A stretch of 64,000 nt of DNA from Anaspis maculata. Taxonomy: Eukaryota; Arthropoda; Insecta; Coleoptera; Scraptiidae. The stretch lies in the NCBI GenBank assembly GCA_949128115.1, contig OX421964.1:1860001-1924000 (forward strand), given 5' to 3'. Of the stretch, positions 33,553-44,300 are shown piece by piece; positions within the stretch are counted from its first letter, which is position 1; the number at the start of each line of letters is the position of its first letter. A program made the translations under genes and the position numbers. The notes beneath the pieces were generated by a model that was given only the letters and a program-made list of their open reading frames with translations, was not told the origin of the DNA and ran no database searches.

Positions 33553-35171
33553 TGGTATAGTTCTTGGATGCGTCCGCTCGGCTGGACGGTTGATGGAAAA
33601 AGAGACCGGATGTTCCGGTTCGTGTGTTCAGCTACCCTTAGGGTAGTGGGGTAGTCGACCGCCGAGTGCGCCCTCTGTTGGCCGTAGGTGGAATTGATAG
33701 TGTCGGCTGTAACGGGCTACTTTTGCCCAGGAAAATTGGACCGGAATTCTGGGGACTTTGGCATGGTCGGGGTTGTTGATATTTGAATCGAGTACGAAAA
33801 TTCGATCACGTGGCTAGGAGTGTTGGCTGTTGCGCGTTGGTTCGGGGTTTTTTGTGGGTCCTTTCAAATTTAAAAGAGGCCATTTTGGCGAAGGTGCATA
33901 AAGGTGAATCCCCGGACGTCCTGCGAACTCGCTCCACAATTTCCCCGCTGGATAAGGCCACGAAGGCATCCCGAAGCAAGGGCGCGGTTTTGTTGTCCAT
34001 AGGATCCGGGGTAAGCTTGACCGAAAATGTCTCGAGTCGAGACGATCCCTACCTCAAACTTACCTAACTACCTTCGCGCATTCTAGGATTCAGGTTAAGG
34101 CCTTAGAAAGAGCCACAGGGAGCCCGATCCCGAGCCACGCTCAGCCAACGCTCCTCCTCGCTGCATCGAGAGCCATCGGGAGGCTTTGTTTACTTTGAGT
34201 GACAGCTGCTGTCACTGCCTTCGGAACCTGGAACTACCGGCGTTTTGGGTGGACAGGCTGTCAGGGCAGGGCCCATCCGGACGTGGAGTCGAAAGCTGAC
34301 GCATCCAGGATCGTCACACTCCACGTTCCGTTCGTCGTCGGCTTCGGATTCGAACTTCGAGCGGCGTCCGCATCGAGTCCGTACCTTGTCGGAGGAGACG
34401 ACACTGCAAGTCGGATAAGTGCCCTCTCTGTGTGTGCTTGTTGCTTCCTATCCCTGTATATTGCGTCCTTGGGGTCATTTCGGTCGTAGAGGCCGCGAAT
34501 ACCGTGAACCTGAGCTCTCGTTTGCGGTCTAGCCATTCACTCCGTACCAAGGGTACACTGACGTGGTATAAACAGGGACTTGGGGGGGAACGGTAGGCCT
34601 TGGGGGGTTCCCTGTCCGACTGGTGTTTCACGCGCGCTGCAGGACACACCAGCTGCCTGCTGGACGAAAAGGGGCCAAGCTCCATAACGCCGAACTTCGA
34701 CTTTGGAAAGTCACCTAAAACGACGCCTTATCACTTAGATTCTCTTTGTCAAACATTTACCTTTACTTTGTATGCAGTTTTCCTCATTAAACCGCCCCCG
34801 CCACGGCAATTTTGTTAGAAATATCGTGTTGTTTTGATCCGCGATCAGACCTAACCTCCAAACGTCAGTAGTGTGTGTCAATGTCAATGTCAAACTGCGT
34901 TGTGTTTGACAGCTCCGGTCTTGCCAAGGTCCACTGAAGTTCTGGTAGGGGAAAACGGGACACAAAGGTACCGCATCGCACCAGGCCTTTTTCGGTACTG
35001 ACGACACAAGAAGCTAGCCGCTTGGTTGGCGCCTTATAAATTGTGCCGGCTTCTATTTTCCAACTCCCGTACTAGTACCCACGGCCACTCGCCGATTAAA
35101 GACTGAGCTGCCGGGAAGTCCTGTTATTTTCTGGATCTTTTTTTCTAGAGAACAGGATACAGGGCACGACA
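33553..35171 (-). repeat. BEL/Pao 3' LTR (about 1.6 kb)
   Basis: On the minus strand it starts TGTCGTGCCCTGTATCC at 35171 and ends near 33553 with ...ACCA. About 155 bp at its left end (33553-33708) and 17 bp at its right end match 39572-39742, the reduced copy at the other end of the element. The middle is unmatched. Short ORFs inside are not supported. Confidence 0.65.
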
Positions 35172-35197
35172 TGCCGGCCGCCATTGAACCCTCAGGT

Positions 35198-37981
35198 TCA
35201 ATTATTCTCTGCGACAGGAGGTGCCGCAGGCGTTGTTGGATTCCGCTGGGGGCTGTGGGTGTCGTCACTCGGGAGCGCGGCAAGTTTCACGATGGCTCGC
35301 CTGACGGTACCCGTGGTGGTTTTCACGGTAGCGACTCTGGGAATGCCGTCCTTGCCTTGGTGAAGCTCCAGAATTCGTCCGAGGCGCCATTGGAGTGGCG
35401 GCAGATTGTCGTCGTGGAGGACTACTAGGGTGCCGATCTCGAACGGATGGCCGGAACGTCGCTGCCACTTGGTGCGTTGCTGCAGCTGGTTCAAATACTC
35501 GTGCCGTCAACGTTTCCAGAAATGCTGAGTCGTCCTCTGTATTCGCTGCCAGTGAGAGAGTCTGTTTTCGCTCACGTTCTCCAAGTCCTGTTCAGCGACG
35601 GCAGTGAGTGGTTCACCAATCAGGAAGTGACTTGGGGTCAAGGCGGATAGGTCATTGGGATTTTCGGACAAAGGGATCAGAGGTCGGGAGTTGAGGCAAG
35701 CCTCGATCTGAGTCAATATGGTACACAATTCCTCAAAAGTGTTAGTAGCATTTCCGAGCATTTTTCGCAAATGACCCTTTACGGATTTTACCCCTGATTC
35801 CCATAATCCTCCAAAATGTGCTGAACGAGCGGGAATAAAGTGCCAATTTGTACCAACTTGGCTCTGGGTCTCATGGAGCCCTTCGTTGAAATTTCGACGC
35901 TGAAACAATGTCTGGAGCTCCTTTAGGTCCTTGTTGGCCTTTACAAAAGCAGTGCCGTTATCTGAATAGACGTTGAGCACCTTGCCGCGGCGAGAGGTGA
36001 AGCGCCGAAACGCGGCTAGAAAAGCATCCGCGGTGGCATCGGAAACGACCTCCAGGTGTACGGCTTTGGTGCACATACACACAAATAAGGCAATGTACGC
36101 TTTGACTGTGCGCTTGCCGCGCCCTCTACCTTCGCGCAGGTTGACCGGTCCGGCGTAATCGACCCCCGAATTGAGAAAAGGTCGTGCTGGAGTGATTCGG
36201 ACTGCAGGCAAGTCGCCCATGAATGGCTGGAAAAATTTCGGTGCCACCCGAAAACAAGTGTGACATTTCCGAGTCACGTGACGAACTGCGGATCGACCGT
36301 GGATGATCCAGAATTGCTGTCTCAAGCCGTTGAGTGTCGCTTGTGGCCCAGCGTGAAGTTGGGCTTGGTGTTCGCGCTCTATTAGTATTCGCGTGACATG
36401 ATGGTTCTGAGGCAATAAAATAGGATGCTTTTGATCAGGATTTAACCTCGAATTTCTTAACCGACCGCCTACTCTCAATATTCGCTCAGAATCCAGAAAT
36501 GGATCAAGAGACTTAAGAGGACTCTGGTTGTCAACATGCCCAAATTTTTCGAGATGCGCGACTTCCCGATGGAACACACCGGTTTGTATTAGCTTGGCAA
36601 CCTTCTTGGTGCTTTCTTGCAGCTCCCGCACTGTCAAAAACTTAGATCGCTCGGCCGACAGTTTCCGGCAGTTGCCCGTGAAACGCATTATCCACGCGAG
36701 GGTTCTTTGCAAGCGCACAAACTTGGAATATCTTGTCAGTAGGGACCATTCAGGCACGATCGCGACAGGCAAAGCTCGCATCTTTTGTTCGGGAAGCTCG
36801 AGTAAATCTGGAAGGGAAGGGGGTTCTGGTAGAGAACCGGTCACGAGAAACGCGGGTCCTTGCCACCACAAAGCGCAACCAGCAAGGTCCTTGGGACTCA
36901 TTCCGCGAGATATGATGTCCGCGGAGTTTTGAGCCGACCGGCAGTGGCGCCAATCCTCGACCGTCGTGGTGCTCTGGATTTCGGACACGCGGTTTGCCAC
37001 GAATGTTTTAAGCGCGCTCGGTTCGGTTCTAAGCCACGCCAAAACGATGGTCGAATCGGTCCAGAAATACGTTTCTTGGAAATCAAAGCCAAGGGTCGCG
37101 ACGGTCTTGTTTGCTAATCGGGCCAGCAGTAAGGCTCCGCACAATTCCAGCCGCGGCAGAGAAATGGTTTTGAGGGGGGCTAATCGACTTTTAGCGCACA
37201 GAAGCCTACACGCCACAGCGCCGGCGCTATTGATTGTTCTCACAAAGACACAGGCTCCATAAGCATACTCGGAGGCGTCACAGAACCCGTGGAGTTCGCG
37301 AGTCACGGTCTCATCATCGACGATGACCTTTCGTGGGATTTTGATCGCGCTCAGGTCAGTAAGGCTTTGGTCGAATGCGAGAAAATGATCGCGTAGTTCT
37401 GACCTGACTAGCTCGTCCCACCCGGTTTTCTCAGCCCAAAGTTTCTGTACGATTATTTTTCCGGAAATAATGACAGGGCCAAGTAGTCCCAGAGGGTCGT
37501 ACAATTGAGCAATCCGCGATAACATGACGCGCTTCGTTAATTTCTTCGGTGGCAGCTCGGCTTTAAATTCATAGTGAAATGAATCTGTGGCGCAATTCCA
37601 CCTTTGACCCAAGGTCTAGGAATTACCTTCGGGGTCGAAATTTAAGAGCACGGAGCGGTTTTCCGAACTATTGGGAGGTAAAAGGTCCGCATGATTAGCA
37701 GCCCATTTGCAAAGCTGGAAACCGGCTTCCGATAAAATGGAGGTTAACTCGGATTTTAGACGAATTGCGCCAGCAAGCGTGTCACTACCTGTGAGCGCGT
37801 CGTCCATGTACATGTCACGGCTGATAATCGTACTTGCTAGTGGAAATCTGGATTCAGTTTCCATAGCTAGCTGCTTAAGGCACCGCACCGCCAAGAAAGA
37901 CGATGGGGCTAAACCATAAGTCACCGTGTTTAATTGGTATGTTTTGATTTGCTCCGATTCATTTTCGCGCCAAACAATCAA
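35198..37981 (-). pseudogene. BEL/Pao pol: RT end, RNase H, integrase
   Basis: The RT fragment (37981-37616) has TYGLAPSSFLAVRCLKQLA and the catalytic DMYMDDALTG. After a frameshift near 37614 a 701-codon frame (37612-35507) reads a Pao-type connection (RVMLSRIAQLYDPLGLLGPV), RNase H (ELHGFCDASEYAYGACVFV, ETYFWTDSTIVLAWL), an integrase zinc region (EREHQAQLHAGP, RKCHTCFR), a core with SGVDYAGPV, LNVYSDNGTAF and HFGGLWESGVKSVKG, and then an in-frame TGA (35507-35509) where a Trp codon is expected. The same frame then continues through the C-terminal domain (GTLVVLHDDNLPPLQWRLGR) to 35198. The truncated 5' end, frameshift and stop make it inactive. The coding sequence is otherwise well preserved. 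Confidence 0.85.
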
Positions 37982-38009
37982 CTGGTAAGCACGATGCGCG
38001 GTGGGATTT

Positions 38010-38474
38010 TGTGCGGAGCCTTACTGCTGGCCCGATTAGCAAACAAGACCGTCGCGACCCTTGGCTTTGATTTCCAAGAAACGTATTTCTGGACCGATTC
38101 GACCATCGTTTTGGCGTGGCTTAGAACCGAACCGAGCGCGCTTAAAACATTCGTGGCAAACCGCGTGTCCGAAATCCAGAGCACCACGACGGTCGAGGAT
38201 TGGCGCCACTGCCGGTCGGCTCAAAACTCCGCGGACATCATATCTCGCGGAATGAGTCCCAAGGACCTTGCTGGTTGCGCTTTGTGGTGGCAAGGACCCG
38301 CGTTTCTCGTGACCGGTTCTCTACCAGAACCCCCTTCCCTTCCAGATTTACTCGAGCTTCCCGAACAAAAGATGCGAGCTTTGCCTGTCGCGATCGTGCC
38401 TGAATGGTCCCTACTGACAAGATATTCCAAGTTTGTGCGCTTGCAAAGAACCCTCGCGTGGATAATGCGTTTCA
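38010..38474 (+). repeat. Inverted duplicate of BEL pol (36683-37146)
   Basis: A plus-strand copy of the RNase H segment, apparently identical to the complement of 36683-37146 wherever compared (for example GACCGTCGCGACCCTTGGCT). It creates mirror-image ORFs on both strands. The lack of divergence implies a recent rearrangement. It separates pol from the virus-like ORF. Confidence 0.9.
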
Positions 38475-39475
38475 TCATTATAGTCAACAAATGACCATAT
38501 CTTGGGGGAGTTGGCGGTGATTTCAGTGCTAAGTACTTGTCCAGCACTACCTTTATCGTCAAACGTCACAGTTCCAACTAATTTGGCTAATTTTCCACCC
38601 ACATTTGCCAAATGCGCTTTAACCAGTACAAAATCTCTACGTATCTGGTTTATGTCATAATCAACAGGAATAACGTCATCTGGATTGATTAGAATGGGGT
38701 TCATTTCGTCCTCGAAATGTGCGCCGGGTATCGAATTATAAGTAACATACGAACGTCGGACTTCTATTGGAGTATTCGGGTTCGCTAAAAGCAGAACTAC
38801 ATCGCGAAGGGTTGCAATGGTGTAACACATAGGAGAAAAGTCACGTAGAATCGAAGGAAAATATTTAACGTCTTCGAGTGTGAATCGTCCTAGACAATTG
38901 ATGATACCGCTCACTGGAGTGTAGTTTAGGGGGTTCATCCTTACCATGTCACGTGCATCTGATTCCAATAATACGACTGCTTGAGCGTCTAGTCGTTCGC
39001 TGAAACCTACGCTTCCGGACAACTGTGCTAAATCGTATTTGGCAGCTAGCTGAAGCAAGCTTACTCTAAATAACGCGTTAACAGGAGTGTCGATGGTAGG
39101 GAGTTGTGTCTGAATTCTTTCAATGCAGGAAAACAGAGTTAGACCTAGCCCTCTAGTCGTGTAACTCAAACGAATTTCCTGGTTCTGGGGTTCCACCTGC
39201 GCAGTCTTTAGTGCGTCAGCGACGCTACTAAACTCGCTGAATAAACTCAGCTTGAGAGACTCTAAATTTTGGATATTAAACTGTTGAATGGTTTTCTCAT
39301 TACTTGACTTGCGCCAGGATTGGCTGCGATCTTGTCGCTTGTTCTTCCAAGACCCACGCTGCGATTGTTGTTGCGGGGCTGGCTGTGGAGCTTCCGCCTC
39401 TTCCTCTCGGGCTGGAGCTCGTTGTTGTTGATATTGATGGCCTGCTCGGCCTCTTCCTCTTCCTCGATACGACAT
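38411..39475 (-). CDS. Unknown 354-aa ORF C with RG-rich head, 3'-truncated
   Basis: The protein starts MSYRGRGRGRAGHQYQQQ. Its first ~70 residues are RG/Q/P-rich and basic, as in RNA-binding heads. A folded-looking body of ~260 residues follows (QEIRLSYTTRGLGLTLFSCI, RVSLLQLAAKYDLAQLSGSV, NCLGRFTLEDVKYFPSILRD, DYDINQIRRDFVLVKAHLAN). The last ~20 residues are read from the inverted pol copy, so the authentic C terminus is missing. It has no zinc knuckle or protease, unlike BEL Gag. A nucleocapsid or coat protein of an RNA virus is the best guess, based on composition and the overlapping upstream frame. A lineage-specific gag cannot be excluded. Function unassigned. Confidence 0.45.
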   Translation of the reverse strand: MSYRGRGRGRAGHQYQQQRAPAREEEAEAPQPAPQQQSQRGSWKNKRQDRSQSWRKSSNEKTIQQFNIQNLESLKLSLFSEFSSVADALKTAQVEPQNQEIRLSYTTRGLGLTLFSCIERIQTQLPTIDTPVNALFRVSLLQLAAKYDLAQLSGSVGFSERLDAQAVVLLESDARDMVRMNPLNYTPVSGIINCLGRFTLEDVKYFPSILRDFSPMCYTIATLRDVVLLLANPNTPIEVRRSYVTYNSIPGAHFEDEMNPILINPDDVIPVDYDINQIRRDFVLVKAHLANVGGKLAKLVGTVTFDDKGSAGQVLSTEITANSPKIWSFVDYNDETHYPREGSLQAHKLGISCQ

Positions 39476-39571
39476 ATTGGTATGGATTAAAGCAAGGTAT
39501 GATTGTCTCCGCCGGCATTTGAATCTGGATCTCTCCGCTTAAGGCAATGGCTCCAACTACAGCTTGTTCGT
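38475..39571 (-). other. Unidentified virus-like segment inside the BEL element
   Basis: The segment between the reduced 5' LTR and the inverted pol copy carries the end of one frame (about 39571-39300) overlapping the start of another (39475 down). Neither resembles a BEL gag. Overlapping frames and a coat/nucleocapsid-like composition suggest an endogenised virus piece, but no family is recognised. The break at 38474/38475 is abrupt. Confidence 0.4.
39300..39571 (-). pseudogene. C-terminal end of an upstream frame overlapping ORF C
   Basis: In a different frame, starting without Met at the LTR junction, residues TNEQAVVGAIALSGEIQIQM lead into PAETIIPCFNPYQYV, and then into Arg/Ser-rich residues over the start of ORF C, ending at 39300. 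The first ~35 residues look like a real protein end, and the remainder is probably read-through of the RG-coding sequence in a second frame. This suggests that the fragment was cut from a longer genome with overlapping genes. Confidence 0.35.
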
Positions 39572-39742
39572 TGGTTAGTTTTCTTGATGCGTCCGCTCGG
39601 CTGGACGGTTGATGGAAAAAGAGACCGGATGTTCCGGTTCGTGTGTTCAGCTACCCTTAGGGTAGTGGGGTAGTCGACCGCCGAGTGCGCCCTCTGTTGG
39701 CCGTAGGTGGAATTGATAGTGTCGGCAATACAGGGCACGACA
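39572..39742 (-). repeat. BEL/Pao 5' LTR with large internal deletion (171 bp)
   Basis: Matches the outer 155 bp and the outer 17 bp of the 1.6 kb 3' LTR (33553-35171), with about 1.45 kb between them missing. The junction is near 39725 (GTGTCGGC next to AATACAGGGCACGACA). Confidence 0.8.
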
Positions 39743-41250
39743 ATAATCTTGAAGTGGAATAGGTAAATGTTGTATAAATTTGATTTGAGCTTGAAGTCTT
39801 TCCACAACCTTGTGTGGAACCTCAAATCAAATTTATACAATCAGGTAAAAGTTTAGAGATTTCAAATTCATCATCAGAATCAGATGGGTTAATATTATCA
39901 CTACCCCATCTGACTTCAGCAAGGGTGACGGACATTTCAAGCGCGAGTCATCCAATGTTGCCGATAGGGGTGCGGAAGTGGAGAAGTCAAACCGCATTTT
40001 GCTTATGAGGTAAATAAAACGTTGCTAGCTCTTGGTCTATTTGGTTTGTACAGTTCACTTGAAATAAGTTATTCGCGCAGCATATTGTCTGCAGAATTCA
40101 ACTCTGCATGGATAAATGGTCTAATTCGTTCCTAATACAGGGTGTCGCGTAATTTTCAATTTTTAATTCATTTGTCTACCTATTTTATTATTTTTTTGAC
40201 AGCTCCTTGTCAAAATAAATCATAAATGTTATAAAGCTTTGTAATCAGAAAGAAAGGCTTCATCCAATGACGTGATAAAATATAGGGTGATGCATTCGAA
40301 ATAAAAAAGTTACATGTCACATCCTGTATAGGGTACCAACTGAAAACTTTTGGACAATCGGTTCAAGATCCCTGGGAAAAATCGTTGGGAAAAAGTTTTA
40401 ATTTTTTCAAAATATCTCAAAGGAGAATCTCCTGGGGGGGGGTGAATTTTATCGTGAACACCCTATACCTGCGCTGCGTCTTGTGTTTGAAAAAGTTGGT
40501 CTTCTTGCGATATTTCTCAGATTTTTTCTGTACAGAAACGAATTTTTAATTCCAAAAAAATGACAGGTGGGAATAAATACCAGCCGCATCACTGTAAGAA
40601 GCATTCAGCTCTTGTGCTGCACCTAAGTTAATTTGTTTACGACGAACCATTTTAGAATTCAAGAAACTGGATGGTACTTTCTACAAAGTGTAAATACGCC
40701 GAGACAAGTATGGAGAATTATTCAAAATAAATGAACAATTTCAAAGTAAATTCACAGAACAAACTAAATTCAAACAAAAAAATTCGAAACGGTGGCGCAG
40801 AATTCAAATAAAAACAAATTCGTTGGATACTTTGGCAAACAATGAGTAACTTCTAGCGCAAACCGACAAAATTATTGTCGTGTTAAATTGAATAAAAAAA
40901 TCAAAGCAAATTTACAAACAAAACTCAGCTACGACAAGAAGTCGCCAAATTCGTAGCGCGAATTCCAGGATGCAACAAAATTGATGACTTTTTAGGTAGG
41001 TACCTACAAACAGAAACTGTTGATAAACCTAAAGAACGACGAAATTGCGGCGAGAATTCCAAAACGAAACAAATTCAAAGTAAATTCACAAAACAAACTG
41101 AATTCAAACAAAAACCCGACGAAACGATGGCGCAAAATTCGGTAACAGTTTACTATCCGATCAACTACTAAAATCGATTTTTTTTCAACGATTCTTATTA
41201 TATACGTCCAGTCAGGTCCTAAATAAAAGAAAACGGTTGTCGGCGGCCAG
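39743..41250. other. AT-rich spacer with short hairpin and degenerate repeats
   Basis: A hairpin with TGTATAAATTTGATTTGAG arms lies at about 39768-39839. CACCCTGTA is present as a complement at 40136-40144. Loose repeats of the type AAAGTAAATTCACAAAACAA occur at about 40745 and 41070. No gene is seen. Confidence 0.55.
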
Positions 41251-41399
41251 ATTTATAACAAAAAAACAAATAAAATGTTTAAATGAACTCTATTAATTGG
41301 TCGACCGAATAGTAAACTGTTACCTTTGCTCTTTTTATACAGCAAATCGTCAAGGGTTGAAAGGGAAGTGTGCTGAGGTATAGGGGTGTTTCGAATTTT
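41251..41399. other. Left flank of the giant foldback
   Basis: Contains AGCAAATCGTCAAGGG near 41341, which recurs in the same orientation near 46472 (AGCAAATCGTCAGGGG) outside the right arm. Direct repeats thus flank the inverted arms. Confidence 0.6.
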
Positions 41400-44300
41400 A
41401 TTAAGGGCGGAGTCATATTGGTAAAAGAAGCGTTGCGAAATCAATCCCTGTGGGTTTATTCCTTGGTCGATTCTTACCATTTAGGTCTCTTTCGAAAGCT
41501 ACAAGGATGTACTTTAGTTTGTAGTGGGGTCGGTACAGTATTATATGCTGCATTTTTGAGTAATGCAATGTCTTTAGGCACACATGCTCTTAGCACCTGT
41601 TTGAACAATTTTGTACATCGCCGCAAGCGAAATTTCAGTTCAGATTCTGTATACAGGGTGGAGAAGAAAAACAATTTAAAAAAATTGCATCTTTTGAACC
41701 GACAAAGGTAGAGTATTGCAGGGCATGTCATATGATGCGCAATTGGATGATTGTTGAGGTACACCAAACCATTTTGATACATTATTATTAACCGTTTTCG
41801 AGATATTTGAAAAAAACTGAGATCTGTCAAAAAAAAACATTATCTTCATTATATCGCTAATTTTTGAAGATATCTGAATGAAATTTTGTATTTGTTCTAT
41901 AAAAGACGTCATAAATGAATAACAGCTGCAGTTATTTTCTAGGCCTACTATTTTCCTAAATAAGACAGTCAACTTTTTTGGAGGGGGGCCGCCATCTTGC
42001 TTTGTGAATATCAAGCTGATGACCGAAAAAATGACTGATAGTCATCAGGCTAGTATCATGCCGTTACTCTATCATGTGAAAGATCACCTTGGATGGATCA
42101 TCATACCATTTTTGCTGAAAGAAAGATGATGCACGGATTTTATCGGATTCCTCAGAACAAGAGGATCTACTGCTAGCCATCGAGCCATTGCAAGTAATTA
42201 AACACCGCCATTATGACCCTTGATCATTCTTCAGGTTGTCTGCCAAGATTCATAGCCATAAGTTCAGCGGTTTGGTTTTAGCAGCTGTTTGAATTAAGAC
42301 CCGTTGCCTTTTCGTGAAAAAAATAGAAAATTACGAGGTCTCTGGGTCAATTCTTAGGTCATTGGAAATAGATCCTCCCTGGAATGTTGATAAATTTATG
42401 CTAAATTATTAGAAAAAAGTGCATTCTATAGCATAGGTTTAAAGAAACGGCTGAAAATTGTTCGAAACGTTTTTTTTGTCTTGTTAAGCGTTAAATTATG
42501 GATCTTTCTGTAGTCGGGGTGGTACGCGACATATGAAATAGCAAAATACCGCAAATGAATTAGACGGGTTGCCCTTTGATATGATGACTACTTATACCAA
42601 GGTGATTAATTTTCGCCAAGGATGCGTCAACATTTCCCCTCTCAGAAAAAAAGATGGCGACGATTTTTGACAGGAGCGGATATTTTATAAAACATATGCG
42701 TGTGACACATGTTTTCTCACTAATTTTGACCTCCTGAATACGAATATGGAGTTTATTTTCACATTGGAAATCAACTTGACCTCATATTTCACATCTGAAA
42801 ACCGCAAAAATAGCAGACTCGCTAATTTTTGAACTGAAAATTTTATGTACCATCAACGGCGATTTCCAGCCTTGAGCTGGCTGTATAGATCTTATAGAAC
42901 AAGTTAACAGTCTAAGTTCTGCAAAATAACTCGTCAAACATCGCCAGGGTGCGCCTCAAATCATACCAAAAATGGGCGCTGGAAGCACACTTTGCTGCGG
43001 CTGGATGGGGAATGTAAGTGTGAAAGGAAGAATGTTGTGCGATATGTTTCAGTGTTTAATATGACATACCAAGCATTCATCAACATACCATAGGGATTTG
43101 AAACAAAATATCGTACAAAACAAATTTTCATGATTTGTTACTAATTTTTTTTATGACAGGTACAATTGCTACCAAAAAACGTAGCTCTGATTTTGATGAT
43201 GTTCTTCATCAAGGTAAATACATCAAGAGACCTTTGTCACCTGGAATAACCACCGTAGCTCAAAGTTTCATATAATATAAAGCATTTTCGTCAGATCCGC
43301 GATTGCCAAACATCAGAAAAGCGTCTATTAATAATTTCAAAGTCCTTCTTTGAACTTGTTCTGGAATGCATGGCTTAAGTTTTCTGTCTCGCCCGTGAAC
43401 TCATTCAGGTGTCTGCTGGACTGGATATGCACCAACGGCAAAGGTTCAGTAGGACCTTCAGTGTTATTCGTATTTCTATGGCACCAACTTCAAATTTGTT
43501 GTCTTGTGTGTGTCAGAATAATGCGAGAATGAAAGTAATGAGCTATTAATGGAGGCTCAAAAGCGTCTAGGAGGTGGACAAGCCAAAGAGCATGAAACAT
43601 ACACCATGTATCATAGGTACTATAGTTGCAAAATAAGAGTCGTAATGTTGAAAAGGTCTTGGTGCCTACCTGATCACTTTTCCATATGTTTTCCACGTCC
43701 GTTTTCTATGCCTGTTGACGTCCTAGGTGTTTTTGCGCCTTCACTGATAATACTATAGTTCCATTCTCGCAAATTCCAACACACACACGACAACAAATTT
43801 TAAATTAGTAATAACACTGAAGATCCTACCGCCCTTTGCCGTTGGTGCATATCCGGTCCGAAAATTTCTAGACACCTGAATGAGTTCATGGGCGAGATAG
43901 AAAAACTCGTAGAAAACTTTGAACCAAAGATTCACCATCAGCCGTATGTTGCATTCTAGAACAAGTGTAAAGACAAAACTTTAAAATCAAAAGACACTTT
44001 TCTGATGTTTGGCAACCGCAAGTCTAACGAAAAATGATTTAATTATGAGTCGCTATACCGAAACTTTGAGCTAAGGTAGTTGTTTCAGGTGAAAAAGGTC
44101 TCTAGATGTATTTACCTTGATGGAAAACATCATCAAAATCGAAGCTACGTTTTTTAGTATTATTGAAAAAAAGTTATCAACAAATCATGAAAATATATTT
44201 TTTTGGTGTTTCATCTGAAATTGTCATTGTATGTTGATAAATCCTCAGTATATGTAAGCTTACTATATAGAACAGTGAAATGTATTGCAAAACATTTTCC

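Larger units (their letters stand above)
35172..39571 (-). mobile_element. Rearranged BEL/Pao retrotransposon, internal part
   Basis: Reading right to left: virus-like ORF region (39571-38475), an inverted pol copy (38474-38010), then true pol starting in RT (37981) through RNase H and integrase to 35198, next to the 3' LTR. No gag or protease typical of BEL is recognisable, and pol lacks its N-terminal part. No target duplication was found: GTGAA precedes 33553 and ATAAT follows 39742. Confidence 0.7.

Noticed and set aside
36750..38562. Matching short ORFs on both strands (for example 36860-37117 and 38036-38293)
   Set aside because: Shadows of BEL pol duplicated by the inverted copy.
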